Source of the DNA: Burkholderia sp.
GTDB taxonomy: Bacteria; Pseudomonadota; Gammaproteobacteria; Burkholderiales; Burkholderiaceae
NCBI GenBank assembly: GCA_040954445.1
Contig: CP144361.1
Location: 744,001 to 808,000 of the forward strand
Direction: 5' to 3'
Length of the DNA: 64,000 nucleotides
Of this stretch, positions 28,120 through 35,666 are shown in pieces. Each line of letters opens with the position of its first letter. The stretch's first letter is position 1. The notes under the pieces were generated by a model, which was given only the letters and a program-made list of their open reading frames with translations, did no database searches and was not told the origin of the DNA. Made by a program: the position numbers and the translations under genes.

Positions 28120-28773
28120 TCAAGCGGTGTATTCCTGGTAGAACGCATAGGCATCGTCGACATGGTCGAACTGATGCAGTCGCCCCTGCTGAAGCACGGT
28201 GGCGCGATCACAGTGTTGGCGGATATAGCTGGCGTCGTGACTGACGATGATCAGTGCCCGGTCCGCACGCTTCGTGAATAACTCGTGGTGACATTTCGCA
28301 TGGAAACGACTATCCCCGACCGCCACAATTTCGTCGATCAGAAAGCAATCAAATTCGATCGCCATGGAGATCGCAAAAGCGAGGCGCGCGCGCATGCCGG
28401 CCGAATAGGACTTGACTGGCTCGCGCAGGTAGTAGCCGAGCTCCGAGAACTTCTGGACGAAGGGCTCGACCGCCTGCGCGTCGGCCCCATAGACACGGCA
28501 AATGAAGCGCAGATTGTCCATACCGGTCAGGCTTCCCTGGAAGGCACCGCCGAATGCCAATGGCCAGGACACGCTCATCGAGCGATGGATCTTGCCGCTG
28601 GTCGGCAGCTCTGCGCCGCTGATCAGACGGATCAGGGTCGACTTCCCTGCACCATTGCGACCGAGCACACCGATCTTCTCGCCGGGCTCCACGTGCAGGT
28701 CAATTTCGCTGAGCACCCGACGGCGGCCCTGCCGGGTGTGATAGTCCTTGCAAACATTGCTGAGTTCAATCAT
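28120..28773 (-). CDS. Capsule polysaccharide export ATP-binding protein (KpsT/CtrD)
   Basis: 217 residues. ATPase subunit of the ABC-2 exporter that moves capsule polysaccharide over the inner membrane. Walker [10 protein letters not shown] (about residues 38-46), signature [13 protein letters not shown], Walker [14 protein letters not shown]-loop IIVSHD. The short length without a C-terminal carbohydrate-binding domain fits KpsT/BexA/CtrD rather than O-antigen Wzt with an extra domain. It overlaps kpsM by 4 bp. In Burkholderia capsule I clusters such a gene is called wzt2; I do not assign that name without a search. Confidence 0.9.
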   Translation of the reverse strand: MIELSNVCKDYHTRQGRRRVLSEIDLHVEPGEKIGVLGRNGAGKSTLIRLISGAELPTSGKIHRSMSVSWPLAFGGAFQGSLTGMDNLRFICRVYGADAQAVEPFVQKFSELGYYLREPVKSYSAGMRARLAFAISMAIEFDCFLIDEIVAVGDSRFHAKCHHELFTKRADRALIIVSHDASYIRQHCDRATVLQQGRLHQFDHVDDAYAFYQEYTA

Positions 28774-29564
28774 TCGGGTTCCACTCGCCGACCGGCGTCA
28801 CGCACTAGATACAAGCCGATCAGCAGAAGGACCAGATCGCAGGTGATCATGTAGGCTACGTCGTAATGCGGTTTGACAACCGAGCCGAAATACCCGCTGC
28901 GCAACATTTCGGTGCCATGCACCATTGGCAGTAACAGCACCACCTTCTGGAATTTTTCTGGCAGCCAGTCGACCAGGAATACTGCTCCAGAGAGAGGAAA
29001 AGTCAGGTAGGCGATGGTATGCCAGACACGTTCAACAGTTTCACTGCGCTCGCTCAGGGCACCAATGACGAACCCCAGGGCGCTGCCGAAGGCAACTAGG
29101 TGTATCCAGCCGCCCAGCACCAGCGAGATGTCGTTCGGCTTCTCCATCATACCAATCGTGATGAAGAAGAGAGAAAGGAACACGAAGGACATCGTTGCGC
29201 CGGTAATTTCGAGCAGTAGCCGGGCGAGAAACAGGTCGATCACGCCGACATTGCGGTGATAGAGAAGCGCCTGATTGGGCAGGATGGCTAGTGCGCAGCG
29301 ATTCGCACAGTTGCGCCACAGCAGCACCGACGAGTAGCCGGTGATGGCGAATGTCGTGATCGAGAGCGAGGCGCCGTGGGTCATCTTGGTAGTGGTCCAA
29401 AGCGCGAGCACGCCCAGCGTAAACATCATCGGCTCGAAGAAGATCCACAGGAAGCCGACGTTATGGCGCCCGTATCGCGTCAGAATCTCGCGCATGAGCA
29501 AGGCGCGAACCACACGTGCCTGGATCTTGGCCGAGTCGAGCAGGAGCGTGTTGTGATGCACCAT
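28770..29564 (-). CDS. Capsule export ABC-2 permease (KpsM/CtrC)
   Basis: 264 residues with six membrane segments, e.g. [56 protein letters not shown]. The ABC-2 permease motif near the N-terminus, [21 protein letters not shown], is clear. It partners the ATPase gene it overlaps and the KpsE-type protein encoded 11 bp upstream. Together they form the inner-membrane capsule exporter. Confidence 0.9.
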   Translation of the reverse strand: MVHHNTLLLDSAKIQARVVRALLMREILTRYGRHNVGFLWIFFEPMMFTLGVLALWTTTKMTHGASLSITTFAITGYSSVLLWRNCANRCALAILPNQALLYHRNVGVIDLFLARLLLEITGATMSFVFLSLFFITIGMMEKPNDISLVLGGWIHLVAFGSALGFVIGALSERSETVERVWHTIAYLTFPLSGAVFLVDWLPEKFQKVVLLLPMVHGTEMLRSGYFGSVVKPHYDVAYMITCDLVLLLIGLYLVRDAGRRVEPE

Positions 29565-29575
29565 GTTCCGGTTCC

Positions 29576-30727
29576 TCAGTCGTGGTGTTCACGAACCCCG
29601 GCGAGCAGCAAGGAAAGAATGCCCCAGGCGATTATGCCGAGCGCGACGACCTCGAAGATCGCCTTCAGCCGTTTGGGTTCGATCGCCACGTCAGGGACGT
29701 TGGGCTGGACCAGCCGCTCGAGGTATAGCTGCTTGCGCTGCGCGTCGGCGCAGGCGTTCTCGAAGGCGGTCATGGCGGAGGCCAGCTGCTTCTCGGTGAA
29801 CTGAGCGTCGAGCTGCATGCGGGCATAAGCCGCTGCCTTGTCCGCCAGCGAGTTCTTTCCGCCCGTCACGCCGGTGCTAGCTTCCGAGATTTGCTTTGCC
29901 ATATTGGCGATATTGGTCTGCAGCACTGGAATCTGGGGATTCTTGGGCGAAATCGACTGCAGCTGGGCGAGCTGCGTCTGGGACGCAAACATCTGCGTTT
30001 GTAGGTTCGTGATTTGCTGGAGCTGGAGTGCTGACTGCTTGTCCGGATCGAATACGGTGTAAGTCTTGCGATAGGCAGCCAGGGCGGCCGCCCTGTCCTT
30101 GGCCTTGGTGGTGGCGATGTCCACCTCGTGCTGGGCAAATTGGATCGTGTCGGTTGCCGCCCGTGCGTTCATCCGATTAATCAGGCGCTCGCTCATCGAC
30201 AGCAGCCGCTCGTTGATCCTTGCCGCGTCCCCAGCGGTGAACGCCCTAACCTGCAGCCGGATGATTGACGAGGTGGCGTCGAACTCCACGTTGACCACCC
30301 GCTTGCCGTAATAGCGCCAAAGCGATTCGAAGCTGCCGTCTAGGGAGCGATTGAAACGGCTGATGAAATCCCCGCGCTCGGAATAAGCGTCAGCGATGTA
30401 GTTTCCGGTGTTCAACTCGCGCAATGCATCCCGCGACTCGATGTAATCGATGACGGGATAGGTATCATCCTGCGCGCGCGCGAAGCCAGAACCCTGCAGT
30501 AAGGCACCGACGATGCTGGTCTGGGATTGCTTTTGTGGGCTGCGTACCACGAATCGCGATTCGGAAACGTAGACGTCCGAAGCAATCAAGCCGAAATAGA
30601 TGATCGCCAGCGTAGTCGGCACAGCGACGGTCAACAGGAAGATCCGGTTGATTTCTTTGATGCGCTCACGAAGGCTTCGCTTGGTGCCGGTGGAGGAGGG
30701 TAGGTCGCTACGAGTTACGTTTTCCAA
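29576..30727 (-). CDS. Capsule export inner-membrane/periplasmic protein (KpsE/BexC/CtrB)
   Basis: 383 residues, polysaccharide co-polymerase-like adaptor of ABC-dependent capsule export. One N-terminal membrane helix (IFLLTVAVPTTLAIIYFGLIA), then the family's conserved SESRFVVRSPQKQSQTSIVG, a long alpha-helical periplasmic part (ITNLQTQMFASQTQLAQLQS) and a second helix at the C-terminus (AIFEVVALGIIAWGILSLLLAG). It links the inner-membrane exporter to an outer-membrane KpsD-type channel, which is not in the window. Upstream of its start the sequence is PAL variant B and IS630/IS-A debris, so the rest of the capsule locus has been separated from it. Confidence 0.9.
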   Translation of the reverse strand: MENVTRSDLPSSTGTKRSLRERIKEINRIFLLTVAVPTTLAIIYFGLIASDVYVSESRFVVRSPQKQSQTSIVGALLQGSGFARAQDDTYPVIDYIESRDALRELNTGNYIADAYSERGDFISRFNRSLDGSFESLWRYYGKRVVNVEFDATSSIIRLQVRAFTAGDAARINERLLSMSERLINRMNARAATDTIQFAQHEVDIATTKAKDRAAALAAYRKTYTVFDPDKQSALQLQQITNLQTQMFASQTQLAQLQSISPKNPQIPVLQTNIANMAKQISEASTGVTGGKNSLADKAAAYARMQLDAQFTEKQLASAMTAFENACADAQRKQLYLERLVQPNVPDVAIEPKRLKAIFEVVALGIIAWGILSLLLAGVREHHD

Positions 30728-30743
30728 CTTTCTTCCGTCACGG

Positions 30744-30839
30744 TTATAAATCAGAAATATATAATCTTGAAATTAGTAAATCGACCCTCATGTGAGGGAG
30801 ATAGAAAAATTAGATATGCGATTGCTTCCTCGTGAGGCA
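30744..30839. repeat. PAL variant B (one-armed)
   Basis: tataatcttgaaattagtaa, tcgaccctcatgtgagggag, then ttgcttcctcgtgaggc. Same layout as 14241-14330. It lies just before the kpsE start, reading into the gene on the opposite strand. Confidence 0.6.
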
Positions 30840-30874
30840 GGTGCAAAGCAGAGACGTCAGGTGATCAAACCTGC

Positions 30875-31126
30875 GCACGCGAGGCTAGACCTACGACGAG
30901 ATTGTTTAGCATACGAATCTGTCGCGCACGGGCGTATTTGATATTTGCAAGCACTACACTGGCGAAGATGCGGCTAGATTGGAGGACAAGCCGATCGCCG
31001 GAGCGGTGAACCCAAGCCCAGACCTGAGTGAGCAACAGGAAGTAGAAATTTGCATGCTGTTGCATGACCAGATGAAGATGTCGTGGGTGTTGTGGACGCG
31101 ACATGCCGTGCGGGAGTTGATCCGGT
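30875..31126 (+). mobile_element. IS630-family transposase, N-terminal remnant
   Basis: Reads DLSEQQEVEICMLLHDQMKM and SWVLWTRHAVRELIRW, matching the IS630 region before and into the helix-turn-helix. Upstream pieces are badly decayed. It is cut at 31127 by an IS-A left end, at the same amino-acid position (ELIR) where the fragment at 15452 begins. Confidence 0.65.
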
Positions 31127-31716
31127 GGCGTTGTTGCATAAATCGAGCGAAAGCCGTTGACGTTTACACGCAAGCCTCTCCGGCCAACCCCCTATCAAGT
31201 CAAATTTCAGAGTCACTGCCTAATTTTTTCCAAGAAAATGCGCAAGGACATACACAAGACAAGTGAGCCGAAGGCACGCTACCAATTCAGGAATTGGGCA
31301 GCCTATAATGCAGGCCTGATCAACCGGGGGAACGTGACGATATGGATAGATAAAGCCGTCCTTGCCAGAATACCCGACGACCATACCCACACGTGGTCGC
31401 CAGTGTTTGTATGGCGATGCGCTGATTCAGGCATTACTTGGCGTGAAGACCGTCTATCGACTGATGTTGCGCGCCCTGCACGGTTTCACCCAAAGTCTAC
31501 GCGATTTGGCCTTCCCGAGCTTGCCTGTGCCGAATTACACCACGCTCTGTCGCCGGGCAAAAACGCTTGATGTCGAACTGCCGATCTTTCGCGACAACGA
31601 ACCGATCCATCTAGTTGTCGACAGCACCGGTCTGAAGGTCTATGAAGAAGGTGCATGGAAGGTACGCCAGCACGGCTACTCGAAGCGGCGCACGTGGCGT
31701 AAAGTCCATCTCGCGC
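31127..31716 (+). mobile_element. IS-A left half
   Basis: Left end ggcgttgttgcataaatcga, transposase from MRKDIHKTSEPKARYQFRNW to RTWRKVHLA with a 1-bp shift near 31379, then cut at 31717 by the R end of the next copy. Confidence 0.9.
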
Positions 31717-32839
31717 GGCGTTGTTGCATAAATCGAACGTGAGGACGCCATGGCATCGGACGGGCATAATTCAGGCGATACGAACGGATTGCGGACGAGC
31801 GAGGTCCGTCATACGGTTGATGATGCCGACGCGAATGGAGACCTCGGTCGCCTGCGCGTCGATGTGACGCGCCCAGAGATAGTTGCCGGTGAGGGTCTTG
31901 AACCGATACATCGCATTCTCGGCAAGCGATCGCCGGTGGTAGCCACTGTCTTGCTTCCATTCTCGACGACCGTCACGGGCAATTGCATCAACCGCGCCAT
32001 TACGCCACGCCGCACCGGGCATATCCGCTGGCCAATGAGCGGCACCCTCGCGTGGCGGAATCGAAGGAATAGCACTGCGTGCAGCAATGGCCGCATGGCA
32101 TGGCTTGGTGTCGTAGGCACCGTCACCGCCGATGACATCGATTTGTTCTTCGCGTGGAATCTGGTCGAGCAACTTGGCCAGAGCGTCACCGTCAGCCACA
32201 TTCTGATTCGTCATTAGTGCGGCATGCACTTGACCTGTATTCGCGTTGAGCGCGAGATGGACTTTACGCCACGTGCGCCGCTTCGAGTAGCCGTGCTGGC
32301 GCACCTTCCATTCACCTTCTCCATAGACCTTCAGACCGGTGCTGTCGACAACCAGATGGATCGATTCATTGTCACGAAGGATCGGCAGTTCGACATCAAG
32401 CGTTTTTGCCCGGCGACAGAGCGTGGTGTAATTCGGCACCGGCAAGCTCGGGAAGGCCAAATCGCGCAGACTTTGGGTGAAACCTTGCAGGGCGCGCAAG
32501 GTCAGTCGATAGACGGTCTTCACGCCAAGTAATGCCTGAATCAGCGTATCGCCGTATACACACGGGCGACCACGTGTGGGTATGGCATCGGGCATTCTGG
32601 CAAGGACGGCTTCATCTATCCATATTGTTACGTTCCCCCGGCTGATCAGGCCTTCATTATAGGCCGCCCAATTCCTGACACGGTAGCGTGCCTTCGGCTC
32701 ACCTTTCTTGTGTATGTCCTTGCGCATTTTCTTGGCAAAAATTAGGCAGTTACTCTGGAATCTGACTTGATAGGAGGCTGGCCCCGCGACCATTGCGCGT
32801 AAACGTCAACGGATCTCGCTCGATTTATGCAACAACGCC
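31717..32839 (-). mobile_element. IS-A full copy, intact
   Basis: 1,123 bp, ends ggcgttgttgcataaatcga (R) and tcgatttatgcaacaacgcc (L). Inserted in, or recombined with, other IS-A material: the left flank is a plus-strand and the right flank a minus-strand transposase piece, so no target duplication can be read. Confidence 0.94.
31771..32727 (-). CDS. IS-A transposase, 318 aa, intact
   Basis: All catalytic residues are present (D128, D202, Y263-R266-E270-K277). The start [20 protein letters not shown] was taken by comparison with other copies; an in-frame extension upstream ([12 protein letters not shown]) lies in the IS left end. Nearly identical to the copy at 25596. Confidence 0.92.
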   Translation of the reverse strand: MRKDIHKKGEPKARYRVRNWAAYNEGLISRGNVTIWIDEAVLARMPDAIPTRGRPCVYGDTLIQALLGVKTVYRLTLRALQGFTQSLRDLAFPSLPVPNYTTLCRRAKTLDVELPILRDNESIHLVVDSTGLKVYGEGEWKVRQHGYSKRRTWRKVHLALNANTGQVHAALMTNQNVADGDALAKLLDQIPREEQIDVIGGDGAYDTKPCHAAIAARSAIPSIPPREGAAHWPADMPGAAWRNGAVDAIARDGRREWKQDSGYHRRSLAENAMYRFKTLTGNYLWARHIDAQATEVSIRVGIINRMTDLARPQSVRIA

Positions 32840-33468
32840 CATTAGCGCGGCATGCACTTGACCTGTATTCGCGTTGAGCGCGAGATGGACTTTACGCCAC
32901 GTGCGCCGCTTCGAGTAGCCGTGCTGGCGCACCTTCCATTCACCTTCTCCATAGACCTTCAGACCGGTGCTGTCGACAACCAGATGGATCGGTTCATTGT
33001 CACGAAGGATCGGCAGTTCGACATCAAGCGTTTTTGCCCGGCGACAGAGCGTGGTGTAATTCGGCACCGGCAAGCTCGGGAAGGCCAGCTCGCGTAGACT
33101 TTGGGTGAAACCTTGCAGGGCGCGCAACGTCAGTCGATAGACGGTCTTCACGCGAAGTAATGTCTGAATCAGCGTATCGCCTTATAGACACGGGCGACCA
33201 CGTGTGGGTATGGCATCGGGTATTCTGGCAAGGACGGCTTCATCTATTCATATTGTTACGTTCCCCCAGTTGATCAGGCCTGCATTTATAGGCCGCCCAA
33301 TTCCTGACACGGTAGCGTGCCTTCGGCTCACCTTTCTTGTGTATGTCCTTGCGCATTTTCTTGGAAAAATTAGTCCAGATTACTCTAGAATCTGACTTGA
33401 TAGGGGGCTGGACGGCGAGCGTTGCGCGTAAACGTCAACGGCTTTCGCTCGATTTATGCAACAACGCC
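32840..33468 (-). mobile_element. IS-A left half
   Basis: From transposase residue about 172 (HAALM) back to the L end (tcgatttatgcaacaacgcc at 33468), with a 1-bp loss near 33182 and an extra base near 33286. Confidence 0.9.
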
Positions 33469-33469
33469 C

Positions 33470-33575
33470 CAGAGCGTCACCGTCAGCCACATGCTGATAT
33501 GTCATTAGCGTGGCATGCACTTGATCCGTATTCGTGTTGAGCGCGAGATGGACTTTACGCCACGTGCGGCGCTTC
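33470..33575 (-). mobile_element. IS-A internal fragment
   Basis: agagcgtcaccgtcagccac to ttacgccacgtgcggcgctt, transposase residues about 152-190 on the minus strand. Confidence 0.75.
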
Positions 33576-33781
33576 GTGCTGAACTTCTTCAGCCTCATGG
33601 TCGAGTTCATTTTCAATGGATACGGACTCGCGTGCGATGTAGCGGCCATGTGTAGAGCCCATTGGCTATCGTCCTTTTTGGGGGCGTCAGTCACCCGCAC
33701 GGCGACCCGCTGCTGCATGCGGGCTAGCGACATACCAGCAGCACCGCTTGCCGATGCCGAGCGCGGTTTATAGTTCTCACC
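33576..33781 (-). pseudogene. Unidentified coding-like remnant
   Basis: Between two IS-A fragments the minus strand is open and reads PRSASASGAAGMSLARMQQR, then VAVRVTDAPKKDDSQWALHM. The composition looks like coding sequence, but I do not recognise a family. Probably a piece of a chromosomal gene caught between insertions. Confidence 0.3.
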
Positions 33782-34219
33782 GGCGTTGTTGCATAAATCG
33801 AACGTGAGGACGCCATGGCATCGGACGGGCATAATTCAGGCGATACGAACGGATTGCGGACGAGCGAGGTCCGCCATGCGGTTGATGACGCCGACGCGAA
33901 CGGCGACCTCGGTCGCCTGCGCGGCGATGTGACGCGCCCAGAGACAGTGGCCGGTGAGGGTCTTGAACCGATACATCGCATTCTCGGCAAGCGATCGCCG
34001 GTGGTAGCCACTGTGTTGCTTCCATTCTCGACGACCGTCACGGGCAATTGCATCAACCGCGCCATTACGCCACGCCGCACCGGGCATATCCGCTGGCCAA
34101 TGAGCGGCACCCTCGCGTGGCGGAATCGAAGGAATAGCACTGCGTGCAGCAATGGCCGCATGGCATGGCTTGGTGTCGTAGGCACCGTCACCGCCGATGA
34201 CATCGATTTGTTCTTCGCG
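33782..34219 (-). mobile_element. IS-A right part
   Basis: R end ggcgttgttgcataaatcga to transposase residue about 195 (EEQIDV), clean sequence, cut by the left end of the next element. Confidence 0.9.
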
Positions 34220-34482
34220 GGCGTTGTTGCATAGATCGAGCGAGATCCGTTGACGTTTACGCGCAACGATCGCGGGGCCAGCCCCCTATCAAGTCAGATT
34301 CCAGAGTAACTGCTTAATTTTTGACAAGAAAATGTGCAAAGACATACACAAAACAGGTGAGCCGAAGGCACGCTACCATGTCAGGAATTAGGCGGCCTAT
34401 AAATGCAGGCCTGATCAACCAGGGGAACGTGACAATCTGGATAGATGAAGCTGTCCTCACGCTTGGTTTATGCAACAACGCC
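34220..34482 (+). mobile_element. Internally deleted IS-A, about 263 bp
   Basis: Left end (ggcgttgttgcatagatcga) plus transposase codons to WIDEAVL, then a direct jump at about 34453 to an R end (ctcacgcttggtttatgcaa, caacgcc). Both termini are kept while about 860 bp is missing: a MITE-like left/right deletion form. Confidence 0.85.
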
Positions 34483-34517
34483 GATTTGAGACCGTCCAGG
34501 TGTTCCTGCGGAATGGG

Positions 34518-35666
34518 TTAGGCAAGGAGGCGCTCGATGTAGGCGTCGAGGTTCGCCGGATTATCGATCGATACACGCTGCAACAGAGTGTTTGCCTTTG
34601 CACGGTAGGTATCGAGGTTGGCGCCATGTTCTCGCCAGGCTTGGTGCAGCACGCGCCCACCCGTGGCCGCATCGAATTCTGGATAATAGTATCCGGCGTC
34701 ACCCAGCATCGGCGAGTTGTGGATTAGCGGATAAATGCCGTACAGCACTTCGTAATAGAGGTAGTTCTGCGGGTTTTCCCACTGGTGGGAGATCACCGCG
34801 TCGGTATGCTGGGCAAGGAAGGATGGAAGCTCCACACGCGGCTCAAAGGTAGCCTTGTGGTGACGCACCAGGTCGAGGCTGTTCGCGAAATGCACGAAGG
34901 TGCTGTGCTCCTTCATGTGCATCGAGTTGATCACGAATAGGTGTTTCACCGCGTCAGGCTGCGCGCGGTAGAACTCGTCGGCGACTAGCATCGGATAGTG
35001 GCAGCTCTTCACCACTGAAATGTTCGGCTCGAGGATCGAGAGCCGCCAGTCGGTACGGCGACTGGCCTGGTGGCCAAACTGAATACCTCCCTGCGCAAGC
35101 GTAGCGATGCGGCGATCGACGAAATACGGTGACCAGATATGCGGCATCGAATATACCGGAGCGCGCATTAGCGTGCGCAGCAACGGCTTAGCCGTCTTGT
35201 CGTCTTTGGGCAGGATCCAGACTTCGTCGTAGGGACCACCGTTAAAGATATGCCCCGAGGGCTGGTTGAAGATCGGCGTTTCACAGAGGCCGGCGTAGGC
35301 ATTGCCGAAAAAGCACATGATCAGCTTCTTGCCCAGCTTCTTCATGTACTTGAGCCAGTCCACCTGCAACTGGGCACCCATTTCGATCACTACGTCGAGC
35401 TGGTGGGAAACGTCGCGCGGATTGACCAGTTCGACGTCGAGGTCGCCGAAATCGAGGCCGGTTGGAATCTGTTTGTCATCCCCGCCGTTCAAGAAATAAA
35501 TTCGACCGATGCGGTTGGATTTGGGCAGCATCATTGCCAGGAAGGCGATGTTCTGATGAATACTATTTTTCCAGATTGCCTGGCCGTCTCGCGCGGACAG
35601 CGAGATGCCAATAGTCAGGCGCCTGTCAGTTCTCCCCGCAAGGGACGATGGCAAGGACTCGATCAC
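34518..35666 (-). CDS. DUF2827 family protein (putative glycosyltransferase of the adhesin)
   Basis: 382 residues. Recognisable blocks are TIGISLSARDGQAIWKNSIH, YDEVWILPKDDKTAKPLLRT and NPQNYLYYEVLYGIYPLIHN, followed by SPMLGDAGYYYPEF. The last block resembles nucleotide-sugar binding parts of GT-B glycosyltransferases. DUF2827 genes in Burkholderia are found beside YadA-like adhesins; here the start overlaps the adhesin stop by 4 bp, so both are made together. A role in glycosylating the adhesin is an inference from this linkage. The stop lies 36 bp from an IS-A remnant. Confidence 0.8.
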   Translation of the reverse strand: MIESLPSSLAGRTDRRLTIGISLSARDGQAIWKNSIHQNIAFLAMMLPKSNRIGRIYFLNGGDDKQIPTGLDFGDLDVELVNPRDVSHQLDVVIEMGAQLQVDWLKYMKKLGKKLIMCFFGNAYAGLCETPIFNQPSGHIFNGGPYDEVWILPKDDKTAKPLLRTLMRAPVYSMPHIWSPYFVDRRIATLAQGGIQFGHQASRRTDWRLSILEPNISVVKSCHYPMLVADEFYRAQPDAVKHLFVINSMHMKEHSTFVHFANSLDLVRHHKATFEPRVELPSFLAQHTDAVISHQWENPQNYLYYEVLYGIYPLIHNSPMLGDAGYYYPEFDAATGGRVLHQAWREHGANLDTYRAKANTLLQRVSIDNPANLDAYIERLLA

